Shown in pieces: positions 12,550 to 24,161 of a stretch of DNA of 64,000 nucleotides; position 1 is the first letter of the stretch; every line of letters begins with the position of its first letter. Under the pieces are notes generated by a model. It was given only the letters and a program-made list of their open reading frames with translations, ran no database searches and was not told where the DNA came from. Origin of the DNA: Dicaeum eximium. Lineage: Eukaryota > Chordata > Aves > Passeriformes > Dicaeidae. The stretch lies in the NCBI GenBank assembly GCA_013396995.1, contig VWZP01010949.1:6312-70311 (forward strand), read 5' to 3'. Made by a program: the position numbers and the translations under genes.

Positions 12550-13429
12550 GTAATATAAAAATGGCACTGAAAAGTTGTAATGTAGCAGATATAGTTTAAA
12601 GAAAAGCAGATAGTAGTTACAACAGAATCTAGACAGAAGCATAACTGATTATTCTTGTAGCAGTACCCTACGGTGGACTCTGAGGTGGCATGCTAAGGCT
12701 GCAGTCTCACTTTTTGGGAGAGGGAATTGTCCATTAGGGACAGACACTGCTTTTTAATATGCATTTGTATTTGAAAGTAGAAATCTTTAGGGCATTTTTT
12801 AATTTCAACTCAATAATTAGAATCTATTTCTTGTCTCTGTCATCAGAGCTGCTTAATCACTCTCTATGTGCAATGCTTGTACTTAATTTTCTGTTTTCTG
12901 TGATTATTATAAGTGTTCTGTGTATATTATAAGTATTGTTCTGTGAATGACACTTAGATGTGTATGAAACAATCCTAATGCATCTTCCTTAATGGCAGGT
13001 AGAAGAAGTTGAAGTAGAAGGGTTTCGACAGAAGTTTGGCACATAGTGATGACTTCATAGTTGTCAGTGGAGAAGGGAAAAATAGCTTCTGTGAAAGATA
13101 GTGTTTTGTTTTTTCTGCTTCATCATCAGCTGTCATTCTTCAAAGGATGGGAGACATCTCAGTCCTTTCACCTCAGCATGAGCTGAGAGTCTTTCTAATG
13201 TTGTTGTGAGAAATTATTTTTCTCCTAGGAAATAAACCAGAATGAGTGTACATTTTTAGTCTTGTTTTTCATGTGTAAGTGAAATCCTGGCAAAATGCAA
13301 AGATGATGGCAGAAGTGCACTCTGATATGGTTAGGAGGCTGGATTATATGACATTTGGGATGAGGCAGAATGAACTAAGTTATTTCAAGCAGGTAAGGAA
13401 AGATAAAGGAAGGATGCAGCTGCAGTTGT

Positions 13430-13747
13430 CTGGTGCCTAAGGGTCTGCAGAGAGAAGATGAAGCCAGACATTCCTTAGAGGTATGCTGTGACTGACAACA
13501 GTTGTAACTTGTGTTCAAGGAAATTTCAATTTCCAGAAGGAAAATAAAATCTCTACAAGAATGCTTAGCACTGGGAGAGGTTGCCTAGGGAGGCTGTCAA
13601 GTCCACATCCTCAGGTATTTATAAAGCATGTCTAGAAATGGCTCTAAGAGAGCTGATCAAACTCTGACACTTGGCCTGACTTGAGTAAGAGATTGATCTG
13701 AAGATCACTTCAGCCTGAACTTTTCCATGGCTGTCTGATCCTTCCTG
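13430..13747 (+). mobile_element. Diverged CR1 LINE, 3' fragment
   Basis: The CR1 order of segments is still readable: AAGGGTCTGCAGAGAGAAGA, GAAGCCAGACATTCC, a stretch matching the GGAAATTCCA-type block, AGCACTGGGAGAGGTTGCC, AGGGAGGCTGTCAAGTCC, and finally ATTGATCTGAAGATCACTTC with a CCATGG...TGATCC end. It is clearly older than the copies at 3061 and 35130. The start is uncertain by some tens of bases. Confidence 0.72.
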
Positions 13748-16700
13748 AACATTTGTACTGCTCTGTCCACATTGTATAGCTACAGAATAAATGTGACAGG
13801 TTTTGTGGTGGGTTTTTTTTGCATTTTAGATGTATTGTTTTTATAGTTAGGCATCCATCCAGAGCTTGAAATCAAAGATAAATCAGCAAAGCAAGGCTCT
13901 TTTTTGCAGTGGTATGAAATAAATGACACGTAACTTCGTCCAGTTGTCTCTATATTACTCTTCTAGGCATTGCATTACACTGCTTATCTGAAAGTTAAAT
14001 TTTCCATATAATCACAAGTTTTTCACATTAAATAAAGCTATTTATTCCTCCCTATTAGAGAAAAGTGAGTTAGAGTATGCATGCCTGCATGCATATGGGA
14101 ACGAGAAAGAAAAAATGAAAAGTATGCATGGTGTATGCACTGCAAAAAGGGGGGAGGAATATCTGACAAAGTAGCAAACCGTGATGGGTATGAAAATGAG
14201 TAAAGATGCAAACTTGTCCATAAGGACATTATTCTTCTGTGATGTTCATTATCATATATCCTTTCACTTTTTCTTATGCTCTAAAGTCGGATTATTGTTT
14301 CATGATAATCTTACACTCAGAGCTCTGCTTTGTTATAAATAATCTATCAACAGATAATCAAATATCTGCTTGAAGGAAGTTTCATAATATCTACCACCAG
14401 GTTTAAAATTTTAAAATAGTTCAAGCTGTGCATAACTGAGTAGCATCTTCTGACACAACTTTATTGCCAGGGAGTACAAATAGCTGCACTTTCTAACCAA
14501 TGCTGTTGTTCTAGCAAGACCAATGCCTCACTCCACTGCTACAGATTATTTTACTAAAAGGGACTGCAGGAAAGCTCTATCTATGCGAAGAGCAATTTGT
14601 TGGTGTGACATGAATTTAGTTAGTATCACCAAAATACTTGTGCTTCAGACACATGCTACACACATGCATGTTTGCACACATGATACAGCCTTAAAGGTAA
14701 ATGGAAACATCAAAAATAAGCCTTTACGTAAGTATTTCAGAATTCTAAGTCAAATAATGAGCTATGTAGATCAATTAAACAAAAATAAAGCAGATGAGTA
14801 TGTGGGGCTCTGAGATAGTCTCTGCTGCCTTTACGGTAGAGCTGTAATTTTGTGACATGGAACAGTTACAACCTTGGTAACACAACAACTTCTCAGCAAT
14901 ATGGTCCTATCTTAAAACCGTATCTCTTGCTTCTACAGTGCTTGTGTGTCAGAACAGAAGCAGGTATTTCTGTTGCTGGTTTTGATCCAAATTAATCTCA
15001 AGGGCTGGCTACCTATCAAGCAAATGTGTATTGCCAGTGATGAATTGTAATTATCAGAAGGAATGAATGTCCGTGCTGGAGGTGTTGAAGGATCACTATT
15101 GGGAATAATAGCTTTTCATGGAGAATTGGCAGAGGCAATCAAAGAAGGTATTGTTTTTGTCTGTTACCATTGAGGCCTGGACTGAAAGCTGCTACGCAGC
15201 CAAACTTGTTTGGAGAGAACAAAGAACTTGTTTTTGTGAATGGGATGGTTTTCTTATTAATTAGGCAAGGGAGAGAATCATACTGACAGAAGCAGTTGCT
15301 TTCTTGATTGTTGACAGTGTGCACATACATGCTTCCATTGAAAGTATGTATGATTTATTTATGTACGTGAAACAGTTGTACGTACACAGACCTTAACACT
15401 CCACACCTTTCTTTAGCACATGGCCCAAAACTTTTAAAAGAAACCAGTGCAGAACTGTGTTACAGAAAAAAATGTGAGAGAATGTGAGAGTTGTTATTAG
15501 AGCAAAGGGCCAAGTTGGGAAGCTAAGGTTTTTTTCTTCTACCTGCTCTGAAGCACTTGTTCCAAACTGAAGTTGTTTGTACAGTGAACTGAACTCATGG
15601 TCAAGGCATGGGGCATGTTGGGATGAAAGAAATCTCTTACCCAGGATATGCCAAATATGAATTTTGAATCCCCTCTGAATTTGTGAGATTGGACTCCTAC
15701 TTCTTAGTTCTGGCAATGAACAATATACTGTCCTGAGATACCAGTGTGCTTTTCCTCTCAGAATGATGGAATATTGCAGGAAAAGCCTGCTGCACTGAAT
15801 CAAAAGTGGAAGTTTTGCTTTATGGGATGTAGACTGGGCGGTCAGCTGGGAGAACTGTGTTGATTCCTGCCCTACAGCCTGTTTCTATGTGATAGTCATG
15901 CAATAAAATGTGCAAACTATCTTGGTCATGGATCTATAAGATGGAGACTGGTGCTACTTGAGATATTAATTCCTACTCCTTGTGTCAGAAAAAAGTTGTC
16001 ACTCTGTAGGAAAGTATTTAAATCCCTATTCAAATTGTACTGGAGGTATAGCTTCTTAAGCTCCTGAATATTCCCTGTGTCATGCAATTTCCTTATGACT
16101 GGGTTACCCCCTGGAGAGTGAGGGTGACTCCTCTGTACTCTGGGCTGCATGTGTATACACTCAGGAAATGCTTTTGTGCCTGAGGACTCAAAGGTGTCCA
16201 GGAGTCCTGTAGTTGCAGCCTTTTCTTAATATTGGCTTAGATACTTAGTGTAACCTATGATTATAGTAGATGGATTTTAATCTCCCTAAATTTTTTTAGG
16301 GTGGAGCTATTGTTTTGTTAATATTTCTGCTTGTTTTCTCTTAATTGCCTATTTTCTGTCAAATGTACTTGGTACAGTATTTTTAGCCTTCTTCCTGAAG
16401 TAATGAAGTATTCCTAGCTTTCCTTTCAGTCAACTGAGTTTAAGTAATATATATGGATATGGAATCTTCATAGTTGCACAAACAGAAGTCTTATTGCACA
16501 GAATCCTCCTGTAGAATTTATTTTGGCAATGTAGTTAAATTTTTAAGGTGAATTTATACATCTTTAATCTGTCTTTTATCTTGTTAGTACGTTAATTATT
16601 GATGAAGCTGGGTTTTTTGCAGCAGTCATTATCTCTTACATACTTCACCTTCAATAATGACCAGTTCTTTGTATTTTTTTACTGATCTATGAGTATGTAA

Positions 16701-17846
16701 AGAAACAAGAGTTTTTGCCTAAAGCCTGTTCTGCTTGTTATCTAGTAGCAGTTGTGGCCGTTATTTGAATACCAGTAGTACCAAAATTACTAATTCCATT
16801 TATTTAAAATTCTTAGGAAAGAGCTACAATTTTCAGATAAATGAGATCTCGTGATGGGGATTTCTGCCAGCAATTTGGAAAAGGTTGGCTGGCCAAGAAC
16901 AGATTGTCCATTGGCTAGTTAATGGGAGAGGTAGCTAAGGAAATGATGAGCAGACAGCTTGTCTAGAGACTGTGTAGTCTTCTCATTCACTACAATCCCA
17001 AAAGACAGAGGTTTCAACAGCTTATGGGAACTCAGTGTTCTTAGTGTTTAGCACAATGATGTATTTTATTGTGGACTGTCAGTTCTGAATAGAAATGCAC
17101 TGCTAGTTACAACTTCTAGAGAGATTGTGTTAAGAGAATCCTCTGTACATGCTAAGATTGAATTTAAAGTTTTCAATCACTAGCTGCAGTCTTTTGGAAA
17201 AAAGTGAATGGTGAATAAACTGTTGCTGGAAACTGCACTGTGCCTGGGTGGAAGGCAGATTGGCCAGGTGGGTCGTAAGACACGTTTTTTACCCCACATG
17301 GGTTTACTTTTCAAACTTAGACCTATAGCTTACCCTTGCAGCATTAGATGTTTGTATGGTAAGCCATGGTTGTATAGCTTATAGGAGGTGGTTTTTTTGG
17401 CACAAATACTAACACTGAGGTTTCATTACAAATTATCCTCAAAAGAGTGATGAAAACCCACATAATATTTTATAAACTAGGCTGTAGATCCACAGTTAGC
17501 AAACATGAGTAAGGCTAGAGTGTAGCAGAAATAATGAGGCTAAGCAAATGTCTGAAGGATCAAAATAAGAGACTTCAATTTTAGATGGCCTGAATTTATA
17601 AGCTGTTTCTACTTCTAGGTCATCAAACACCAAACATTTATTTCTGGAGAATACGTACTTATTTCTTTTAGTAAATGTATTAGTAAGTCTTACACTGCTA
17701 CCAGTTGTAGAGGGATATGTAGGGCCTTCTCAGATGCAGTGGGATGGACTAAATCATTCACATATATAATCTTTCATGAATGATACAGAAAAGGATAGAA
17801 AACATTTGTAAGTGTGCATACATGTTACATTGAAAAATACGTATCT

Positions 17847-17927
17847 ACATTTACGTAAATATTTACATATTACATATTTAATATTTACATCTATATTTAC
17901 ATAAAATCTATATTGCACATATATTTA
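17847..17927 (+). repeat. Degenerate (ATTTACAT)n patch
   Basis: TTTACGTAAATATTTACATA, TTACATATTTAATATTTACA and related units follow each other irregularly. It is AT-rich and probably a decayed microsatellite. Confidence 0.75.
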
Positions 17928-19243
17928 AATCACAGACCGCTCTTCCACTGGTATTTTATATTTTGAATTTAATTTGTGGGTTGACTTTGTGAGTTCATTT
18001 TTAGCAGTGTCCTGAAGAGTGACTTATTTTTTGGAGAGTGGTCATGTATTATAAAATACACTGCAGGAGCTTTCCTATTAGAGATGAGATTGGTTAAATA
18101 GTAAAAAAAATGTGTCAATATTTTTAAGTATTTGGTTGTTTCCAGAACATAATTGTGATGGCAAACATCACTTTTTTTCATCACAGAGAGCCTGATATTC
18201 CATTGTGGATGCTGGAAGAAACTCACTTAGTTTCAATGAGATCAGTCCCAGAAGTTTTACATCCTCTCAAGAGGATCTAAGAAAATTTGGCTATTACAAA
18301 AAGGAGTTTAATTTCTCATTTTGTTTTAAATTAGATTATTTAAAATGGCATTGCTAACTGCTCTATGTAAATCTGACCACCTTCTGGCTTGAACTGTTTC
18401 TGTATAACTGTTTCTGTGTATTTTCTCTGTAAATTGGGCGGAGGGATTTCATATGTATCATAGTAATAATGGGGATTCTGGAGGGGAAACTGAAAATTAA
18501 CACCATTGATAACCTCAACCTTACCATAAACATAACATGTTTTCAATAAGTAGCTTTCTGTAGATTTGGATGCCTGTTTCCAGGGTTTGGTTTGGTTACT
18601 TTGCTTCAGCTGCTTATAATGACAGGAACACTGATTTTGAAGTCATGTCAGTAAATATTCACTTTTTTTATTTCTAACAAACATATGTCATTCTCTGAAA
18701 TATTCTCATTCGTCTGAAATATTATTTGGTCTTTTCAAATCACGGAATTGTTGCATGTATTTACCGAATACATGATTTTGTGGCGAATATGTATTTGTTG
18801 TCTTGTATGCTAAGATATAATTACATCAAGATATTTTCTCTGTGATTTATGAAGATGGACAGACAAAAATTCTGCAATGTCAGTGAGACTGTTTTTCCTT
18901 CAGACCCAACATGAGTTGAGTTTTCTCCCACAAATCAAAGTAAGAGACACATGTTCTTTTTATAGATATGTTAGTTGAAAGGATGCAAATAATCTTTCTG
19001 ACTTTATTTGAAAGGATGGACAAAATTTCTGTTTTCTTGGTGTTAGCTAATATTCATACATAGTAAAGACCTTCAGTGTGAACTTTAGCATTGGCAGTGG
19101 CAAATAAGCATAACATATTAAAGTCCATAGCTATTATTTTTCACAAAGAGAACGTTATAACATAACCAAATGTAACAAATCCTAAAAAGTACTTCAGAGG
19201 TAGTTTGAAGGATGAGTTTCTCAAGCACTGTTTTGGTTTACAG

Positions 19244-19416
19244 ATAAAAGAAAATCCAAGACTCAAAAAGTGTCTGAAAGTGGAAGAGGAAAGCGATACT
19301 CCTACAAGTTGCCTCAAGAGTACAACATAGAAACTGTTGTGGTGGCAGATCCAGCTATGGTTTCGTATCATGGAACAGATGCTGCCAGAAGATTTATTCT
19401 AACCATCTTAAACATG
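19244..19416 (+). CDS. ADAMTS19: ADAMTS19 exon: furin site and start of the metalloprotease domain
   Basis: The acceptor is GGTTTACAG and the donor is GTAGGA. The first two bases complete an Asp codon begun in the previous exon, and the exon ends in phase 0 on a Met codon. The peptide starts with a Lys/Ser-rich linker and reaches SGRGKRYSYKLPQ. RGKR is a typical furin-type cleavage motif, and cutting after it would release the mature enzyme beginning at Tyr. After it comes the first strand and helix of the reprolysin-type catalytic domain, YNIETVVVADPAMVSYHG, then DAARRFILTILNM. The linker before the furin site differs most from human, as expected for a spacer, while the catalytic part is nearly identical. 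The next two introns are under 1 kb, so this and the next two exons form a compact cluster. Confidence 0.95.
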
Positions 19417-20321
19417 GTAGGAAATTTAAAACCAATTTTGATGTTTTGCCAACAATGCATGCACCACAGGCTGATTTCATTGCTCCTTCTAATGATTCTG
19501 ACTGAGCATCTGTGAGGCACAGTCAAAACAGGATCATCATCAGGCTGTCAAGACTTAGTCCATATGTTTTGCAGCAGAAAACTATGGTGCTGGAGGCTTG
19601 TCTGTACTGTCTGGTCATACAGGGAAGCCTGGAAGTGAGAGAACGAGATGACTATTTGATTAGAAGCCCATGGTGTTGGAAAGGTTGGGGTATTGGATAG
19701 TTTTTGGTGACCTGTGCTTGTTATGATGACATGACCTTGTTATGGAAAAAGATTGTGTGGTCAGTGGTGATGGAAAAAAAAAAAAAGAGTAATGAATTTG
19801 GACAATTACATTCCCTTCCAGTTCTATCTGGAGCTGTAGTGCACTCATTTCGTGCATAAAGCAGTGAAAAATAGCATCTCTAATATACAAGGAAAGATTG
19901 TTCTAAAGAAGGAGCGTAAGCTAAAAATTAATATAAGCTTTAACTATTCTGAATTAGAGAGTTAGATGTTGGCTCAGACCTCTTGGTCCAAGATCATGGA
20001 TTTAACTGAAATTTTCATGTGAACAGTATTAAATGTGTGTGTAAATATTTGGAGAAACAGGCCACAATTTATAAAGTGATTGTGGCCATTGAGAGGAAAA
20101 GCTCTATTTTTATGTTCCCAGAATGAATATTGCCTAAGCTCTGTTTTCACTTCAGAAGATCAACACAGTACATTATCTTAATGTTCTCTTCAGATTACAA
20201 AAAATAAAAGCAGTCACAGTAGAATATGTGAGCTTTTGAGATTCTTTGGGATTCTGTTACTTTTAGTGTATGTGCAATACAAGTTCTTTTTTTTTTTTTT
20301 AAATTTTTTTTTTTCTCTTAG
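19417..20321. other. ADAMTS19 intron, 905 bp
   Basis: The intron runs from donor GTAGGA to acceptor CTCTTAG. A nearly uninterrupted T-tract fills about 20287-20319, just before the acceptor, broken only by AAA and a few C. No repeat or gene was recognised. Confidence 0.88.
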
Positions 20322-20405
20322 GTTTTTAATCTTTTCCAACACAAGAGTTTAGGATTACAAGTAAATCTTCGGGTGACTAAACTTGTCCTTCTTCATGAGA
20401 CTCCA
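20322..20405 (+). CDS. ADAMTS19: ADAMTS19 exon: catalytic domain, 28 codons
   Basis: This exon is exactly 28 codons in phase 0/0. It begins VFNLFQHKSLGLQVNLRV and ends LLHETP. The acceptor follows a very long T-tract and ends CTCTTAG; the donor is GTAGGT directly after the Pro codon. It encodes the helix after ILTILNM and the next beta strand of the metalloprotease fold. Because it is symmetric (84 bp), skipping it would keep the frame but remove a core part of the fold. The donor could also be read three bases later (GGTATT). I placed it at GTAGGT because that fits the length of the human protein. Confidence 0.93.
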
Positions 20406-21255
20406 GTAGGTATTTATGACATTTGTCTTAGCCTGTAGAGGGTAATGCTACTTAGCTTGTTGCTCCGCAAAAGCTTGCAATATTTATGAACTTTAATGGC
20501 TAAAAAATTTCCTTGGTTGGCTTTTTGTATATTATTTAGTGATTTGCACTGGCAAGCATCCCCAGTAAAGATTAATCTTCTCCTAATTTGCATGTATTGA
20601 GACTTTTCTGTGCTTTAAATTAAGTCATTCAAAGTTTCCATGTGGAAATCAGGTAGATCTTAGCCAAATCTGCTTCTGCTCTGCTTTTTGTGCATTCACA
20701 GATCTCAATAGAAAAATAATCTCCTTTAAATCCATTGGATTGCAGAAAGAGGACTGATGTTCTCTGTTATCTAATTCCTAGACAAACAGAAGCTTATGTA
20801 GCACTTAGTTCACAAGGAAATGGGATTCCCTTACCAATAGTTCTAATCTAAAATATTATAATTTTCCAGTGAATAAGTAAGTATGTATTTCTCCAGTTCC
20901 TCTCAGCAGCTGGAGTAATCTCATTTCATGTTCACATTCTGAATCTTAACATCATTATACTTTTCCTCACCATGGATAATGACAAATCAGCAAATAAATA
21001 AGACTAGAGTTTGGGTGAACTCTAGTAAACATGTACATGTGTACATGTACACTCTCAATGTACTGACTTAATTTGTCTTCTTTTGTATCTTTAACATGTG
21101 AGCAAGGTGGTCTCTGCACCTGAAGTTTGAGTTGTTTTGCCATGGACATATTATGCTGTGAAAAGCAGAATATTTTTGCTAGCTCAGTCAAAAAATGTTC
21201 CAAATTTTATGTGTAGAATCATAATTTTGATAACATTAATTGTTTTTATTTCTAG
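20406..21255. other. ADAMTS19 intron, 850 bp
   Basis: The intron runs from donor GTAGGT to acceptor TTTCTAG. It contains a short alternating palindromic stretch built from GTACATGT units at 21030-21050. Nothing else is identifiable. Confidence 0.88.
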
Positions 21256-21413
21256 GCAGATATGTATATTGGACATCATGGTGAAAAAATGCTGGAAAGC
21301 TTTTGTAAATGGCAACATGAAGAATTTGGCAAAAAGAATGATATACACTTAGAAATGTCGACAAGCTGGGGAGAAGACATGACTTCAGTTGATGCAGCCA
21401 TACTGATTACAAG
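21256..21413 (+). CDS. ADAMTS19: ADAMTS19 exon: catalytic domain, middle part
   Basis: The acceptor is TTATTTCTAG and the donor is GTAAAG. The exon begins in phase 0 (ADMYIGHHGEKMLESFCKW) and ends two bases into an Arg codon. It contains 52 full codons. Recognisable parts are YIGHHGEKMLESFCKWQHEE, a charged loop (FGKKNDIHLEM), a Trp-containing SWGEDMTSVD, and the strand AAILITR. One cysteine is present, in FCKW, where ADAMTS family members also have one. The sequence agrees closely with human ADAMTS19 as I recall it. ADAMTS17 has a shorter and different loop in this position, which helps assign the paralogue. A 10.6-kb intron follows. Confidence 0.95.
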
Positions 21414-22144
21414 GTAAAGTAGTGAAAGATGAGCATTAAAAAATAGGCAGAAGGCCAGTGTGAACATAGATCTAAGTAGATGGCCAACATAGTAGGAATT
21501 TAGTTTGCAGCGAGGAAGGGAGCATTTTGAGGCATCTGGATCTCAAAGGTGATGCTAAAGTGTTGGTAAAGGTGGTGCAGAAAGCAGTATTTCCCAGATG
21601 GTGAACATTTGAAATGATGAACAGGTTACTCTCCTGTTTCTTCTTTGGCTGTACAGCTGAGGCCTTGTCTGTATAGCAATGTCTGGAATCCTTCATTCGT
21701 GTGCCTTCAAAAGAGGCAGCATCCCAGAACTGTAGATACTTTCAGTCAAAACACAAAAGCATATTTAAACCATTCGGAGCTAGACCAGCATTATTAGAGC
21801 TAGACCAGGCACATTACTGAGTTATGCTTCCCTCTTAGCTGATCTAGAATTGGTATGATTCCCTGGGTGCTGAAGGTACATCACAAACATCCTCAGTATG
21901 TCCCCTGCAGCCACAAGGGTGTGATTTTAGATCTGCAGTTCCTTGTAATTCTTAAGTGTCAGCCACTTCACACATAGAGAAGGAAATAGGCCTCCAGCTC
22001 ACCTCTTTCCTTCCAAGCAGGTACTGCCATGGTTTGTCTGTAAGTAGTGCTTGTTGGTGTTCAGCCAGCATACAGGCACAATCCAGAGGAAAGGACAGAA
22101 TTATGAGTCAACCAGCGTAGGGTTGGATTAAATGCCATTTTTTA

Positions 22145-22203
22145 GATGGAGCTTGGACTGGATAACCTTCAGAGCTCCTTTCCAAAGAAAATTCCTGTGA
22201 CTG
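22145..22203 (+). mobile_element. Probable decayed CR1 tail
   Basis: The sequence GGAGCTTGGACTGGATAACC, followed by TTCAGAGCTCCTTTCC and AATTCCTGTGACTGG, resembles the last 60 bases of CR1 (TTGGACTGGATGATC...GGTCCCTTCC...ATTCTGTGATT). It is short and diverged, so chance similarity cannot be excluded. Confidence 0.45.
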
Positions 22204-23454
22204 GGTGTAGCAGAATACCACTGTGCAGTCCTATGCTGGTCAGTGATATGGTATCCTAAGACCATATGTAAGCTTTACACCTACATGCAGTCTTTTGCCA
22301 TTAATTCAGAGCACTCTCACTGGGAACCTATATAAAATAAAAATAATGCATTTTTCTTTAAATTGGTTTCATTCTGGTTACTCCAGTATCTGTGGTGTAT
22401 TTCAATCTTTTTGAAGCAGAAGAATGCTTCCCTAAATTTTCCTGCTTTGGAGAGTAAGTCACTTACAGGAAGCAGGAAATTTTTAAGTCCAAACAGTCTG
22501 TGGCAAGAGCTTGGTTGCTACTTTTGCTCTTCAATCCCTTATCCTTTCTTAGAAAAGCCCACACTTCTTACTCTGTGTCATCCTCCTCTATTTGATGTGT
22601 ATATCAGTTTTATGGATTGCTGGGGCTATGAGGGGGCAGATTATTCTTTGTTACACATGTATACATTAGCTAAGTAGTAGCTCTTCTCACAAGCTCCTTA
22701 CAAGTCTGGTGGAAGACACAAGAAATAATGTTCTCTGCAGCAACTTTTCATTAGCTCATCAGGAAACATACTTGGAGTGACAGACTAGAAGTAAATTTTG
22801 TAGATGAAGACTCCAAACTGATTTTAATAGTAGTGAGTGCACTGTGGGGCTGGGGCAGGGTTGGGGGGGGAAGGTCTAGAAAGAAAGAAGGGTGAAGAAA
22901 AGACGCACGCATTAGGAAAGTGTAAACTTGGGCCAAGGCGTAAAGGATGCCTGAGTATCATGCATGGCATTGGGTTAATCAGGATGGCTAAAGAGGAGTA
23001 GACTTCCTTGCATCTAGATGTTCCTTGTGACTATTCTAGGATAATGGACAACAGCATTCTGCTTGTTTGCTAGAAACCTTATCCCTGGGCTCTTATTTGA
23101 GATAGTTGAGGCAGCCAGCAGTATCTGCAATAGCAGCAGCAGTGTGAGCAAGTGTCAAATGCTTCAAGCCTGTATGGGCCATGAGAGTGAACCTAGGGCT
23201 GCATTCATTGGCTTATAAAGTGTATCTCATGAGTAGTAAGATGCTATCAAATAAATAAAGCATGTGACACCTTTTTCCTGTCATTGTTTCATCTTCAGCT
23301 TAATGAGCCTTTGTGGGAAGACGCAGAGGCATTCTGAACTGATGCAAGTGAGGCATTAGTTAAGTTGACGAGAGTCGGTGGTTTAGAAATGTCTTCAACT
23401 GTCAGTGCTTTTGGCCACACAGTTTTTTGGATTTAACACAGCATTTCTGTAAGT

Positions 23455-24086
23455 CTTGGTGGATGACAAGTTGACCATGAGCTGGTAGTGTATCCTTGTG
23501 GCCAGGAGGACTGATGGTATCCTGGAGTGCATTGGGAAGGATGTGGCCAACAGGTTGATTCTCCCCCTCTCTTTGTCCATATCTGTGGTATTGTGTTGAA
23601 TTCCGGGCTCCTCAGTATAAGAAAGACAAGGAGCCACTGCAGAGGGTCCAGCAGAGGCCACAGAGATTATTTGTCATCTGGAGTATCTCTCTTAGGAGGA
23701 GAGACTGCAGGAGCTGGGCCTGTTTAGTCCAGAGAAGACTCAAGGGATCTCATTAGTGAATATAAATATCTCAAAGGCAGGTGCCAAGAGGATGGTACCA
23801 GACTCTTTTCAGTAGTGCCCAACAGCTGGACAAGGGCCATAAACCAAAATACAAGAAATTCCACCTCAACATGAGGAATAACTTCTTAACATTGAAATTT
23901 TCAGAGCACTGGGACAGGCTGCACTGGGAGGCAATGGAATCTCCCGCTCTGGAGACATTTACACCCCACTGGGACATGTTCCTGTGTCCACCTGCTCCAG
24001 GTGATCCTGCCTTGACAGGAGGATTGGACTGGTTGATCTCCAGAAGTCCCTTCCAACCCTAACAATTCTGAGATTCTGTGATTCTA
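23455..24086 (+). mobile_element. CR1 LINE, about 630 bp, 3' end intact
   Basis: It starts in what would be the C-terminal end of the CR1 ORF2 region (GGTGGATGACAAGTTGACCA, then TGGTATCCTGGAGTGCATTG). It continues through CAGAGGGTCCAGCAGAGGCC, AGGAGCTGGGCCTGTTTAGT, TATAAATATCTCAAAGG and ATTCCACCTCAACATGAGGA, and ends with CCAGAAGTCCCTTCCAACCC and two ATTCTGNG-type octamers. Open frames across it are relics with many changes, not a working reverse transcriptase. Confidence 0.9.
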
Positions 24087-24161
24087 ATGGTAAAAAAGCT
24101 TTGCAAAAGTCTGATCATATGTTAAGATGCTTTTCTGCTTTGTAATAATGATATTCTGATA

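Larger units (their letters stand above)
12550..19243. other. ADAMTS19 intron, 6.7 kb
   Basis: The intron runs from donor GTAATA to acceptor TTTACAG. It contains one diverged CR1 copy at about 13430-13747 and a patch of degenerate ATTTACAT-type repeats at 17847-17927. The 136-residue open frame at 15393-15803 (minus strand) has no recognisable domain and is taken as chance. Nothing else is identifiable. Confidence 0.85.

Noticed and set aside
15393..15803. 136-residue open frame on the minus strand
   Set aside because: No recognisable motif and no neighbouring exon in the same frame. It lies within an ADAMTS19 intron and is best explained as chance.
15830..15890. Possible CR1 tail (GACTGGGCGGTCAGC ... 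CCCTACAG ... TCTATGTGAT)
   Set aside because: The order of words is suggestive, but too many positions differ and no upstream CR1 blocks are visible.
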